Translations under genes and position numbers: made by a program | Notes under the pieces: generated by a model | Database searches by the model: none | Seen by the model: the letters and a program-made list of their open reading frames with translations, nothing else | What the model was told of the DNA's origin: nothing | In this document: positions 33,918 to 42,157 of the stretch, piece by piece | Layout: each line of letters begins with the position of its first letter | How positions within the stretch are numbered: the first letter of the stretch is position 1 | Source of the DNA: Chryseobacterium sp. POL2 | Lineage (GTDB): Bacteria > Bacteroidota > Bacteroidia > Flavobacteriales > Weeksellaceae | Direction: 5' to 3' | DNA length: 64,000 nucleotides | Assembly: GCF_011058315.1 (NCBI RefSeq) | Contig: NZ_CP049298.1 | Coordinates: 3,038,001 to 3,102,000, forward strand

Positions 33918-36344
33918 TTATTTTTTGATTACTTTAATAGTGTCTGCTCCATTTTCTGTTTCAACTACTACTACGTAAGTTCCTGGTGTCATTCTTGACA
34001 TATTAACTTCGTTAGCTGTAGCTTTTGCAGCTTGGTTAGCAACTATTTTACCATTCATGTCATATACTTTGATAGACTTAGCATTAGAAACGCTGTTTAC
34101 TTTTAATACATCAACTACTGGGTTAGGATAGACTTGTACTTTAGCTTTGTTAATATCATTAACTGCCATTGTACCTACTGCTACTGTATAGTCTTCATAT
34201 TCTCCAAAGATTACTTCTGGATCTTCGAATAAACAAGGGTTGTCTGTTGCAGTGTTATCACTACCAGCTGCAGTAACTACTAATCTCATTCTGTAATTAC
34301 CAGCTACTGTGTTTGCTGGGATGGTTACTGTTCCAGATGTAGTAACTCCTGTTCCACCATCTCCAATTTCGCCTAGATATTCTGAGCTCTCGAATACGCC
34401 ATTGTTGTTATAGTCAATCCATCCAGCTACTCTTTCGTACCAACCGTCGCCTACTGTTACAGAGATTGGGTAAGTTTGACCTGCAATAACTGAAGCAGGA
34501 GCCACAGAAGAAGAGTAATCAGAATATCCATTTGTTCCACAAGCTGAATCGTTGTTGATTCCAGCAAAAGTTACATTAGTAATTAAGTCTCCATCATTAC
34601 ATTCAAGACTAACTTCACAATAAGTTACAGGAGGTGTTGTTCCAGCAATTTTAAGCGTGTAGTCCTCTGCCTGACCAAAACTTGTTCCTGTTACACATGG
34701 GTCAACGTAAGGGTTAGCTCCGTAAGTTTTCTTAATTCTCAAACGGGTGTTACCTGTTACAGCGTCTGCTGGTACTGGGATGTCGATACTTACGCTTTTG
34801 CCGTCTGCACCTGTTGAGTTATCTAATACTCCTTGTACAACATACGTTTCTGTTGTTGGATCAAAAGTGTTGTCGTTATTCCAGTCAGCATAAACTACAA
34901 ATCTTGCTTTATAATTCCCGTTGGTATTACCTTCAAGAGTCATTGTATAGGTTTCACCTTTTGTAACATTAGCAATTTTGTCTAAGAATGCTTCGTGTGC
35001 TGGTGATGTTGTCGCTGCAGGTGAAGAATTTGTAAGATCAGCAAAAGTTACTTTAGTGATTGGTTCAGAATAAGTAAATGCTAATGGACCGCAATAAGGT
35101 GCAACTGGACTTGGTGCAGTTGTTAACGAGTATGCAGGACAATCTGTTGCGCTGCCATCAGCATTGATGGCTACTACTTTCCAATAATATGTTGTGCTGA
35201 ATTGCGTACCTGTGATGTTAACTGTAAGATTTGCTGTTGAGCCTAGTTTTGTCATTGTAGACTCTGTAGCTCCCCAATAGATATCATAAGATGTAGGTGT
35301 GCCTCCTGTTGTAGGAGCTGTCCAAGAAATAGGAGTTGTAGGAGCTGCTACACCAGTTGCACCATTAGCAGGTGTAACATTTGTAACGCAACCTGGAGGA
35401 TTAGCATCAGCGGTTTTGAAACTGAATTCTGAACATCCTGTTGCAGAACCAATATTGTTTTTAGAAACGACTTTCCAATAATAAGTTGTTAAAGGCGCTA
35501 ATGCTGATGTTGGAATGCTTGTTGATGTGACGTTTCCTAATAATGTTGTTGGGTTAGGGGTTGTACCGAAATAAACGTCATAGCTACTTGCTACACCACC
35601 CGTTGATGCTGCTGTCCATGATAATGTTGCAGGTGGGTTAACTGGTACAGCTTGGTTACCATTAGCTGGTGCTGTAAGCGTAGGGCAGTTTGGAGCTTCT
35701 GTTTGTGCCGCCATGCTAACTACTTTGAAATCATCTACAGCAAAACCAAATTGATCTTGAGATGTACATTGGATAGCAATGTGGATTGTTTGTCCAGCGT
35801 ATTGACTAAGGTCGTAAGTGTATTGATGCCACTGAGAGTCGGAAGGCGAAGAAACTACGGCACCAAGTGCTGTAAAATCGGCTACTTGCGTCCCTGTTGT
35901 GGAAACATATACACGGAACTTTTCGTCACCATATTCGGAGTCACATGATTTTCCCCAGAAGCTAACTTCTGCACCAGATCCTGCTGGAATGGCTACTGAA
36001 GGCGAAATCATCCAGTCGTTATTCCATGGAGTAGCGGTTGCGGCAAAGCTTACCATCATTTTGTTCCCCGTTCTACCAGTCCAATCAGAGCTATCTGATG
36101 CTGTCATGGGAGGTGTTGTGGTGGTTGAGTTGAAAACCTGGAAAGATTTTGCCACTCCACTGTTTGCGAACTGAATTCCTGAGAAGCCATAAGTGGTTTT
36201 CCCATCAACGTCTCTTAAGGTCCAGTTGCCTACATTTGCAATTGCAAAATCCGTGTAATTTTCGAAGCTGTCTTCGAATAGCACCGTTTGGGCGGAAGTG
36301 GTGACTCCTAGTGCTACAAAACACGATAGTAAAACTTTTTTCAT
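33918..36344 (-). CDS. T9SS-secreted multidomain adhesin-like protein
   Basis: 808 residues. Signal peptide (1-18). A jelly-roll/MAM or cleaved-adhesin-like domain (about 20-210, with NVGNWTLRDVDG and WHQYTYDLSQYAGQTIHI) comes first. Two FN3-like modules follow (about 215-310 and 313-410), each with TYYWKVV(S/A)xNxxGSATxC. Two GEVED-type domains (about 415-565 and 575-725) end in FGQAEDYTLKI and FGEYEDYTVAV. The C-terminal type A sorting domain (about 735-808) has VQVYPNPVVDVLKV and MTPGTYVVVVET. Exported by Sec, then T9SS. No catalytic motif; an adhesin or matrix role is inference. Confidence 0.9.
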   Translation of the reverse strand: MKKVLLSCFVALGVTTSAQTVLFEDSFENYTDFAIANVGNWTLRDVDGKTTYGFSGIQFANSGVAKSFQVFNSTTTTPPMTASDSSDWTGRTGNKMMVSFAATATPWNNDWMISPSVAIPAGSGAEVSFWGKSCDSEYGDEKFRVYVSTTGTQVADFTALGAVVSSPSDSQWHQYTYDLSQYAGQTIHIAIQCTSQDQFGFAVDDFKVVSMAAQTEAPNCPTLTAPANGNQAVPVNPPATLSWTAASTGGVASSYDVYFGTTPNPTTLLGNVTSTSIPTSALAPLTTYYWKVVSKNNIGSATGCSEFSFKTADANPPGCVTNVTPANGATGVAAPTTPISWTAPTTGGTPTSYDIYWGATESTMTKLGSTANLTVNITGTQFSTTYYWKVVAINADGSATDCPAYSLTTAPSPVAPYCGPLAFTYSEPITKVTFADLTNSSPAATTSPAHEAFLDKIANVTKGETYTMTLEGNTNGNYKARFVVYADWNNDNTFDPTTETYVVQGVLDNSTGADGKSVSIDIPVPADAVTGNTRLRIKKTYGANPYVDPCVTGTSFGQAEDYTLKIAGTTPPVTYCEVSLECNDGDLITNVTFAGINNDSACGTNGYSDYSSSVAPASVIAGQTYPISVTVGDGWYERVAGWIDYNNNGVFESSEYLGEIGDGGTGVTTSGTVTIPANTVAGNYRMRLVVTAAGSDNTATDNPCLFEDPEVIFGEYEDYTVAVGTMAVNDINKAKVQVYPNPVVDVLKVNSVSNAKSIKVYDMNGKIVANQAAKATANEVNMSRMTPGTYVVVVETENGADTIKVIKK

Positions 36345-36806
36345 AATAATTTAATTTTTTTGGTTTTGTGATTTTCAAATATATTAAAAAAAAATTAAAA
36401 TACAAATTGAGTCATAAAAAAATGAAAAAAATTAATGATTGTTTATTTTATCGGTCTTTTTTGTTATTTGTATGTAATTAAACACTGTATTTTATGATTA
36501 ATGTTTATTTTTAATTAAATATGTTATTTTTATGGATTGTAATGTTTTATTAACTTGTATTTGGTTTTGATTGGTATTTGTTTTTGAAAGTCTTAATTTA
36601 AAATTTTCTTAAACTACCAATATTAATGCAGCTTTTAATAAATTGATTATGTCTGATGTCTTATACATCGGTTGATAACGTCATCGTTTTTAAAATTTAG
36701 ATTTTTATTTTTTGTATTAGCAAATAGCCACAAGGACTTTCTTACATAGGTATTAAGAAAGAGTTTTATTAAACGGTATCGATATTTATGTAATATCTAA
36801 GTCTTA
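36345..36806. other. 462-bp AT-rich intergenic region
   Basis: Apart from the consensus promoter at its left end and a short CTTTCTTA/TAAGAAAG inverted repeat near 36739-36763, I see no gene, RNA or repeat in it. Confidence 0.6.
36376..36406 (-). promoter_or_regulatory. Consensus Bacteroidota promoter of the T9SS cargo gene
   Basis: TTTG (36406-36403), exactly 19 bp, then TATATTTG (36383-36376), 31 bp before the ATG. Both boxes are perfect matches to the phylum consensus. Confidence 0.8.
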
Positions 36807-38162
36807 CTAGTTTTGGCTTTTTGTACGTAGATCCTTTAAGAAACTAATTTTTAGTTCTTCATACAACGAATGACGACTTACCAAAATAGAAGCGATTGAT
36901 GACATCATGCCAGCTAACATGAGATAAAATATTAAAGAATGTCGGTCTGTCATTTCCAGAACAATAATGGCCGCTGTAAACGGAGCGCGTGTAATACCTG
37001 TTAAAAAAGCAACCATTCCTGCAAGGATTACCACATTGGTTTCGTGTGGGCTAAGATGGATAATTCCAGAAATTACGGATCCTAAGCTGGCTCCAGCAGA
37101 TAGTGCAGGAGCGAATATCCCGCCTGCGCCACCAGAAGTAAAGGCTAAAGCGGGGCCAATCATTCTGAGAAAAGGAACGTACCAATCTTCATGTTTGTTA
37201 TGGGTGAAAAGTACGCGTTCCATAATTTCTTTTCCCGAACCTAAAACTTCCCGATTTATAAAATAAGCGATACAAGCAATAATTAATGCTGTAACAACAA
37301 GAAAAATAATATTAGATCTGTCGGTTTTTAATCGTTTTTTCCAAGTATTTATTTTAAGCATGATGACCGAAAGTTGACTTGCAAATATTCCTGATATACA
37401 AGCAACTAAAATAACGGGGAATATAACGCTTAACGAAATGTCGTTTGTTTTTGGATAGCCTAAATAAAGATAAGACCCCGCCAAGGTCTGCGCAGTAAGT
37501 CCAGCGATAATAACAGCGGTAAACAAAGCGGTTTTGAAATAATTAATGTGGGTTTTGGTGAGTTCTTCAACTGCGAAAACAATGCCCCCTAAAGGCGTGT
37601 TGAAGGCAGCGGCTAGACCTGCGGCGGCGCCCGTCATAATCATATTTTTTTTGGAGATTTTAGGATACCATGCGGGTAGGTATTCATTGACTTTTCTGAA
37701 AATGGAACCCGCGATTTGGATTGTAGGACCTTCGCGGCCGATAGCGCCACCACCGATAACCAATACCACCGAAGAAATAATTTTTAAGATTAAAATTTTA
37801 ATACTTAAAAGGTGTTTTATTTTGTTGTGCTCTTTGGGATTTGCCATTTCGATAGCTGCCATAACTTGCGGAATTCCAGAGCCTTTGGAGTAAGGCGCAA
37901 ATTCTTTAACCAACCACCAAGATAATACAAATCCAACAGGTGCTAAGATGAAAATCATCCAGTCATTCCAGTTGACTATGTAGGTCATGAGCTCTTCTCC
38001 CCAAGAGAAAATTTTGGCATACATCACCGCAAAAAAACCTGTAATCACAGAGCCTATCCAAAAAGGAATAGCTTGTAGAAGATTGTATTTTAGCTGCTCA
38101 TTTCGGATGTTGTCGAAAGAGCGTTTTAATACAAGTCGTATGCGGTTGAAGATTTTTTTCAT
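36807..38162 (-). CDS. ClC-family chloride channel or H+/Cl- antiporter
   Basis: 451 residues, about 10-12 membrane helices. The three selectivity-filter signatures are present: GSGIPQVMAAIE (about 92-103), GREGPTIQIAG (about 138-148; the Glu is the external gate) and GGAGGIFAPALSAGASLG (about 340-357). No C-terminal CBS domains. The gating Glu suggests an exchanger-type member, but transport mode cannot be set from sequence. Starts 2 bp behind folP, so co-transcribed with it. Confidence 0.94.
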   Translation of the reverse strand: MKKIFNRIRLVLKRSFDNIRNEQLKYNLLQAIPFWIGSVITGFFAVMYAKIFSWGEELMTYIVNWNDWMIFILAPVGFVLSWWLVKEFAPYSKGSGIPQVMAAIEMANPKEHNKIKHLLSIKILILKIISSVVLVIGGGAIGREGPTIQIAGSIFRKVNEYLPAWYPKISKKNMIMTGAAAGLAAAFNTPLGGIVFAVEELTKTHINYFKTALFTAVIIAGLTAQTLAGSYLYLGYPKTNDISLSVIFPVILVACISGIFASQLSVIMLKINTWKKRLKTDRSNIIFLVVTALIIACIAYFINREVLGSGKEIMERVLFTHNKHEDWYVPFLRMIGPALAFTSGGAGGIFAPALSAGASLGSVISGIIHLSPHETNVVILAGMVAFLTGITRAPFTAAIIVLEMTDRHSLIFYLMLAGMMSSIASILVSRHSLYEELKISFLKDLRTKSQN

Positions 38163-38164
38163 AT

Positions 38165-38998
38165 CTAAAATCTTAGCAAAGCAGGTTCGTGAACGCGAAA
38201 GATTTTTGCACCTTTTTGATAAAGCTTTTGATGAAGTTCCGCCATTTCGTTATTCACTTCCAAAGGTGTTTTTCCTAAAGGTTTGTAGATGAAAGATTTT
38301 CTTGAAATCCCAATCAAAATAGGATAATCGCCAAAACCAATATATTCCAACTCATCAATAATCTGCAATTGATTTTCTTGTGTTTTTGAAAATCCAAAAC
38401 CAGGATCCAGAATAATATCTTTAATTCCGAGATTTTTTAATTCTGAAATTTTAGAAAAGAAAAAACGATTTAATTCTAAAATAATATCATCATAATGTGG
38501 TTTTTCGTGCATCTTTTCATAACTTGAGTTAATGTGCATGAGGATGTAGGGTAATTCAGTTTTTGCAACCTGAGTTAACATATTGTCATCAAACTGTCCC
38601 GCCGAAATATCATTGACGATGTCGATGCCTTCATTGTAGCCATATTCGATAACTTTTCCGTAGAATGTGTCTAACGAAATCAGGATGTCAGGAAATTCTT
38701 TTTTAATACTCGAAATTATATTTCCCAAACGTTTGATTTCTTCCTCGGCTGTAAGAAATGTAGAATTAGGTCGCGTAGATTGTGCGCCAATATCAATAAT
38801 TTCTGCGCCGTCTTTTATAAGCTGTTCGGCGTGTTGTAAAGCGAGATTGTCGTTATTAAATTTTCCACCGTCCGAAAAAGAATCTGGCGTCAAATTAAGA
38901 ATACCCATAATTTTGGGCTTGGTCAAATCAACAAGACGACCATTGCAATTGATACTGAATGTTTTAGGTTGAGGGAAGGTAGGTGCTGAAAACTTCAT
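38165..38998 (-). CDS. folP: Dihydropteroate synthase
   Basis: 277 residues. Condenses p-aminobenzoate with hydroxymethyl-dihydropterin diphosphate in folate synthesis. Motifs: KIMGILNLTPDSFSDGGKF (about 29-47), GAEIIDIGAQSTRP, DIVNDISAG, ILDPGFGFSKT, and the C-terminal FRVHEP. A TAAATTTG box ends 4 nt before the ATG, so its mRNA may be leaderless. It heads a folP-clc operon and is divergent from the DUF1599 gene. Confidence 0.97.
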   Translation of the reverse strand: MKFSAPTFPQPKTFSINCNGRLVDLTKPKIMGILNLTPDSFSDGGKFNNDNLALQHAEQLIKDGAEIIDIGAQSTRPNSTFLTAEEEIKRLGNIISSIKKEFPDILISLDTFYGKVIEYGYNEGIDIVNDISAGQFDDNMLTQVAKTELPYILMHINSSYEKMHEKPHYDDIILELNRFFFSKISELKNLGIKDIILDPGFGFSKTQENQLQIIDELEYIGFGDYPILIGISRKSFIYKPLGKTPLEVNNEMAELHQKLYQKGAKIFRVHEPALLRF

Positions 38999-39002
38999 GT
39001 CA

Positions 39003-39010
39003 CAAATTTA
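39003..39010 (-). promoter_or_regulatory. -7 box of folP
   Basis: TAAATTTG on the minus strand, with TTGG 19 bp upstream; 4 nt separate it from the ATG at 38998. Confidence 0.65.
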
Positions 39011-39098
39011 TAAAACGAGTTTTGTAATGCCAACCAATTCGTGAACTTCCTTTTAAAATTAAGGATAATTGTCATCTTTAGCGATTGACGAAAATTTG

Positions 39099-39106
39099 TA
39101 TCTTTG
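39099..39106 (+). promoter_or_regulatory. -7 box of the DUF1599 operon
   Basis: TATCTTTG, with TTTA 18 bp upstream, 17 bp before the ATG at 39124. Confidence 0.6.
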
Positions 39107-39123
39107 GAAAATAACTCAATTTT

Positions 39124-39660
39124 ATGGCAAATACATCGATGCAGTTTGAGGAAGTTATCAAAAACTGCCGAGATCTTTTTGAAAAAAAACTTACAGATTA
39201 CGGATCGGCTTGGCGCGTTTTGAGACCAAGTTCTATCACGGATCAAATCTTTATAAAAGTTAATCGTATTCGGACTTTACAGATGACAGATGTTAAAATG
39301 GTTGACGAGGACGAAAAAGATGAGTTGGTTGCCATTGTTAATTATTCCATAATTGCATTGATACAATTGGAGAAAGGTTTTTCTGATGAGTTAAATGCTA
39401 ATCCTATCGAGATTATGGAACTTTACGATAAATATGCGAATGAAGCTAAAGAACTTATGGAACGCAAAAATCACGATTATGGTGAAGCCTGGCGCGACAT
39501 GAGAATCAGCTCTATCACCGATTTAATTTATCAAAAAGTATTAAGAACAAAACAAATAGAAGATAATCAAGGAAAAACGTTGGTGTCAGAAGGTTTGGAT
39601 GCTAATTATTTTGATATGCTAAATTATGCCGTTTTCTGTTTGATAAAATATTCATCTTAA
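39124..39660 (+). CDS. Tandem DUF1599 protein
   Basis: 178 residues made of two related halves. Half one has CRDLFEKKLTDYGSAWRVLR and SSITDQIFIKVNRIRTLQ. Half two has AKELMERKNHDYGEAWRDMR and SSITDLIYQKVLRTKQIE. The repeated K(L/N)xDYGxAWR...SITDxIxxKVxR block defines DUF1599, which comparative studies link to nucleotide modification in phages. In Bacteroidota it sits near folP and tpiA. Its activity is unknown. It starts a four-gene plus-strand run ending in tpiA. Confidence 0.9.
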   Translation: MANTSMQFEEVIKNCRDLFEKKLTDYGSAWRVLRPSSITDQIFIKVNRIRTLQMTDVKMVDEDEKDELVAIVNYSIIALIQLEKGFSDELNANPIEIMELYDKYANEAKELMERKNHDYGEAWRDMRISSITDLIYQKVLRTKQIEDNQGKTLVSEGLDANYFDMLNYAVFCLIKYSS

Positions 39661-39673
39661 AAAAAACTAAACT

Positions 39674-40762
39674 ATGTTGAAAAGACTATTACGCTACATA
39701 ATTGCGCTTATTTTTATTGCATCAGGTTTTGTAAAAGCCGTGGATCTTAAAGGCTTTTCCTTTAAGTTGGAAGAATATTTTTCACCTTCGGTTTTCAACT
39801 TAGCTTTTTTTGAGCAATACGCTTTGCATTTGGCAACTTTGGTTGTCGTTTTAGAATTGGCATTAGGATTTATGCTACTTATGAAAATCCGCTTGAAAGC
39901 CACACTTTATGCCTTGATTGCCCTGTGTGTTTTCTTTGGTTTTTTAACTTTTTATTCAGCTTATTATAATGTCGTTACCGATTGTGGATGTTTTGGCGAT
40001 GCGATGAAAATGACGCCTTGGCAGTCCTTTTGGAAAGATATTGCGCTGCTTGTTGGCTTAATTATTTTAGTTTTTTTATATAAAAATTATCAAGAAAAAA
40101 ATGATATTGGTTGTGTAAAAATGCCAATTTTAGGAATTTTTATTTTAATAATGATTTATGTGATGTATCGCGGCATTGCGCATGAACCATTAATTGATTT
40201 TCGAGCTTACAAAATTGGTACGGATCTCAATGCAGAACGTCAAAAGATAGACAGCGATCCATCGATTTATAAAACCTTTTATTCAATTAAAAACTCTAAA
40301 ACAGGAGAAGTTAAAAAAGTAGATCAAGACGAATATATCAACAAAAAATATTGGCAAGATACAAGCTGGCAAATCGAAGAAGGAAAAACAACCTCCGAAA
40401 TTGTTAAGCAAGGTTATGATTCTGAAATTAAAAAATTAAGACTCGAAACCCCAAATGGCGAAGACATCACAGCGCAAATTTTGGCTGAGCCAAAAGCGAT
40501 TTTGGTATTTGTTTACAAACCAAAAGAAGCATCGACGCAGTTGGTAGCGGAAGTGCAAAATCTTGTCATGCACGATCGCTTTGCAAAAGTATATGGCGTA
40601 TCCACGCAACAAGATTTCTTTAATAAAATCCCAAATCTTATGATGGATGAGGTGGCTATAAAAACCATTGCCAGAAGCAATCCTTTTGTTTTAGTTTTAA
40701 AAAAAGGAAAAATCGTTGAAAAGCTTGGCGCCAAAGATTATCTAGAAGAATATCAAAAATAA
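39674..40762 (+). CDS. BT_3928-like DoxX/MauE membrane protein
   Basis: 362 residues. Four membrane helices in the first 160 residues (RLLRYIIALIFIASGFVKAVD... onward) form a DoxX/MauE-like domain, with a conserved VVTDCGCFGDAMKMTPWQ loop whose two Cys suggest redox activity. A fifth helix (about 150-170) precedes a soluble C-terminal domain (about 175-362) of thioredoxin-like appearance but without a CxxC. MauE relatives serve disulfide formation or quinone-linked redox. 13 bp behind the DUF1599 gene and 3 bp ahead of the next. Confidence 0.85.
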   Translation: MLKRLLRYIIALIFIASGFVKAVDLKGFSFKLEEYFSPSVFNLAFFEQYALHLATLVVVLELALGFMLLMKIRLKATLYALIALCVFFGFLTFYSAYYNVVTDCGCFGDAMKMTPWQSFWKDIALLVGLIILVFLYKNYQEKNDIGCVKMPILGIFILIMIYVMYRGIAHEPLIDFRAYKIGTDLNAERQKIDSDPSIYKTFYSIKNSKTGEVKKVDQDEYINKKYWQDTSWQIEEGKTTSEIVKQGYDSEIKKLRLETPNGEDITAQILAEPKAILVFVYKPKEASTQLVAEVQNLVMHDRFAKVYGVSTQQDFFNKIPNLMMDEVAIKTIARSNPFVLVLKKGKIVEKLGAKDYLEEYQK

Positions 40763-40765
40763 AAT

Positions 40766-41119
40766 ATGCATAAATCAAATAAATCCATAGCGGGTTATCA
40801 CATGCTGATGTTATTATCGGCGGTAGATTATAAATTCAGTCCCGAAGAAGAGAAAGTCATTTTAGAATATTTGTCAGAAGAGTTTCCGTTCCGTTTAAAT
40901 TTGGATAACGAGTTAGACGTTATTGCAAGCTTGCAACCGAGTGATTGGAAAGATCATTTCGAGTTTCACGCAAGATGTTTTTACGATGACTCTACACCTG
41001 CAGAACGTGAGGAATTCCGTGCTTTTGCTAAGAAATTAATCAAAGCCGATCAAGACGTTTCTAGAGTAGAACATCAATATTATACCATGATGAAAACCAT
41101 CTGGAAAATGGATCAATAA
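40766..41119 (+). CDS. TerB-like small protein
   Basis: 117 residues, mostly helical. HMLMLLSAVDYKFSPEEEKVILEYL at the start, with an acidic D-x-K/x-F-x-P-E-E pattern, resembles the helical TerB fold; FAKKLIKADQDVSRVEHQYY closes it. TerB-like domains bind metal or membranes in tellurite and stress systems, but no other ter gene is nearby, so tellurite resistance should not be assumed. Tightly placed between the BT_3928-like gene and tpiA. Confidence 0.75.
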   Translation: MHKSNKSIAGYHMLMLLSAVDYKFSPEEEKVILEYLSEEFPFRLNLDNELDVIASLQPSDWKDHFEFHARCFYDDSTPAEREEFRAFAKKLIKADQDVSRVEHQYYTMMKTIWKMDQ

Positions 41120-41140
41120 TAAATTTAATTAAAAGATAAA

Positions 41141-41902
41141 ATGAGAAAAAACATTGTTGCAGGTAACTGGAAAATGAACAAAAATTTTGCAGATGCAGAA
41201 GCTTTAATGCTTCAACTTTTAGAATACAAAAAAAGCAATTCGACTAACTGTGACGTGTACATCGCACCGCCTGCTTTGTATTTGACTACCGCGAAACAAG
41301 TTTTCAAAAATGCTGAAATTGGTGTCTTTGCACAAGATGTGTCAGAATACCAAAGTGGCGCTTATACAGGAGAAATTTCTGTAGATATGATTGATTCTAT
41401 CGGTATCGATGGTAGTTTGGTGTCACACTCGGAGCGTCGCCAATACCATGGCGAAACAGACAGCCACGCTAACAGAAAAGTAAAAGCGCTTTTGGATGCG
41501 GGTTTAACACCGATTTATTGCAATGGTGAAACGCTAGAACAACGCAAAGCAGGACAACATTTCGAAGTGGTGAAAAATCAAATCGAAGTCGCACTTTTCA
41601 CCTTGTCAGCTGACGAAATCAAAAAAGTGGTTATCGCTTACGAGCCTGTTTGGGCGATTGGGACTGGTGAAACCGCAACACCAGAACAAGCGCAGGAAAT
41701 CCACGCACACATCAGAAGCCTTATCGCTTCCAAATATGGACAAGACGTCGCGGACGAAATTTCAATTTTATATGGCGGGTCGGTTAAGCCAGATAACGCG
41801 AAAGAAATTTTCTCGCAGCCAGATATCGACGGCGGACTTATCGGCGGAGCAGCGCTTAAAATAGAAGATTTTTCAAAAATTATCGAAGGTTTTAATCCTT
41901 AA
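41141..41902 (+). CDS. tpiA: Triosephosphate isomerase
   Basis: 253 residues. Interconverts dihydroxyacetone phosphate and glyceraldehyde 3-phosphate. Visible catalytic residues: Lys in GNWKMNKNF, His in SHSERRQYHGE, Glu in AYEPVWAIGTG, and the phosphate loop YGGSVKPDN. Last gene of the DUF1599-to-tpiA run; the family A repeat with its hairpin terminator starts 14 bp past the stop. Confidence 0.98.
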   Translation: MRKNIVAGNWKMNKNFADAEALMLQLLEYKKSNSTNCDVYIAPPALYLTTAKQVFKNAEIGVFAQDVSEYQSGAYTGEISVDMIDSIGIDGSLVSHSERRQYHGETDSHANRKVKALLDAGLTPIYCNGETLEQRKAGQHFEVVKNQIEVALFTLSADEIKKVVIAYEPVWAIGTGETATPEQAQEIHAHIRSLIASKYGQDVADEISILYGGSVKPDNAKEIFSQPDIDGGLIGGAALKIEDFSKIIEGFNP

Positions 41903-41916
41903 AATAAATAAACTTT

Positions 41917-42111
41917 GGGCGTGTCCCTTTGTTTTTCCAAGCTTAGCCTTCTCAGTTTTGAAAAAACTGAGAAGGCTTTTTCCATTTCAAAACAAGCGGG
42001 TCGGTCTTCGCGCAGTCGCTGTTTTTTTTGTTCGGGGCTTCGGCTCCGCTCAGCCACCTCCACAAAAAAAAACGAGCTCCGACAATGCGCTTCGCCCTCA
42101 CGCAAGATTTG
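41917..42111 (-). repeat. Modular GC-rich element, family A, copy 1
   Basis: Read on the minus strand: block A (42111-42072; contains GCGTGAGGGCGAAGCGCATT and GGAGCTCGT), variable module 1 (42071-42021; AC-A8 / T8-GT arms around a GC-rich centre), block B (42021-41998; AGCGACTGCGCG then GACCGACC), variable module 2 (a 15-bp perfect hairpin), block C (41928-41917; GGGACACGCCC). Blocks A, B and C recur in the same order and orientation-relation at 49437-49608, but the modules between share no sequence. It fills the space between convergent tpiA and the M23 peptidase gene. Confidence 0.8.
41945..41982 (+). terminator. Perfect 15-bp hairpin within element A1
   Basis: AGCCTTCTCAGTTTT (41945-41959), loop GAA, AAAACTGAGAAGGCT (41963-41977), then T5. 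It can end tpiA transcription. Confidence 0.85.
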
Positions 42112-42157
42112 TCTTCTACTTACAAATTAGAAGCTAAAATTAGCAATTAAATTTTTT

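Noticed and set aside
40766-41119. Tellurite-resistance operon
   Set aside because: Only a TerB-like fold is present, without other ter genes.
41899-42130. Two overlapping short frames of about 70 residues on both strands
   Set aside because: They fall inside the family A repeat, whose signal is at the level of inverted repeats, and the residues are low-complexity.
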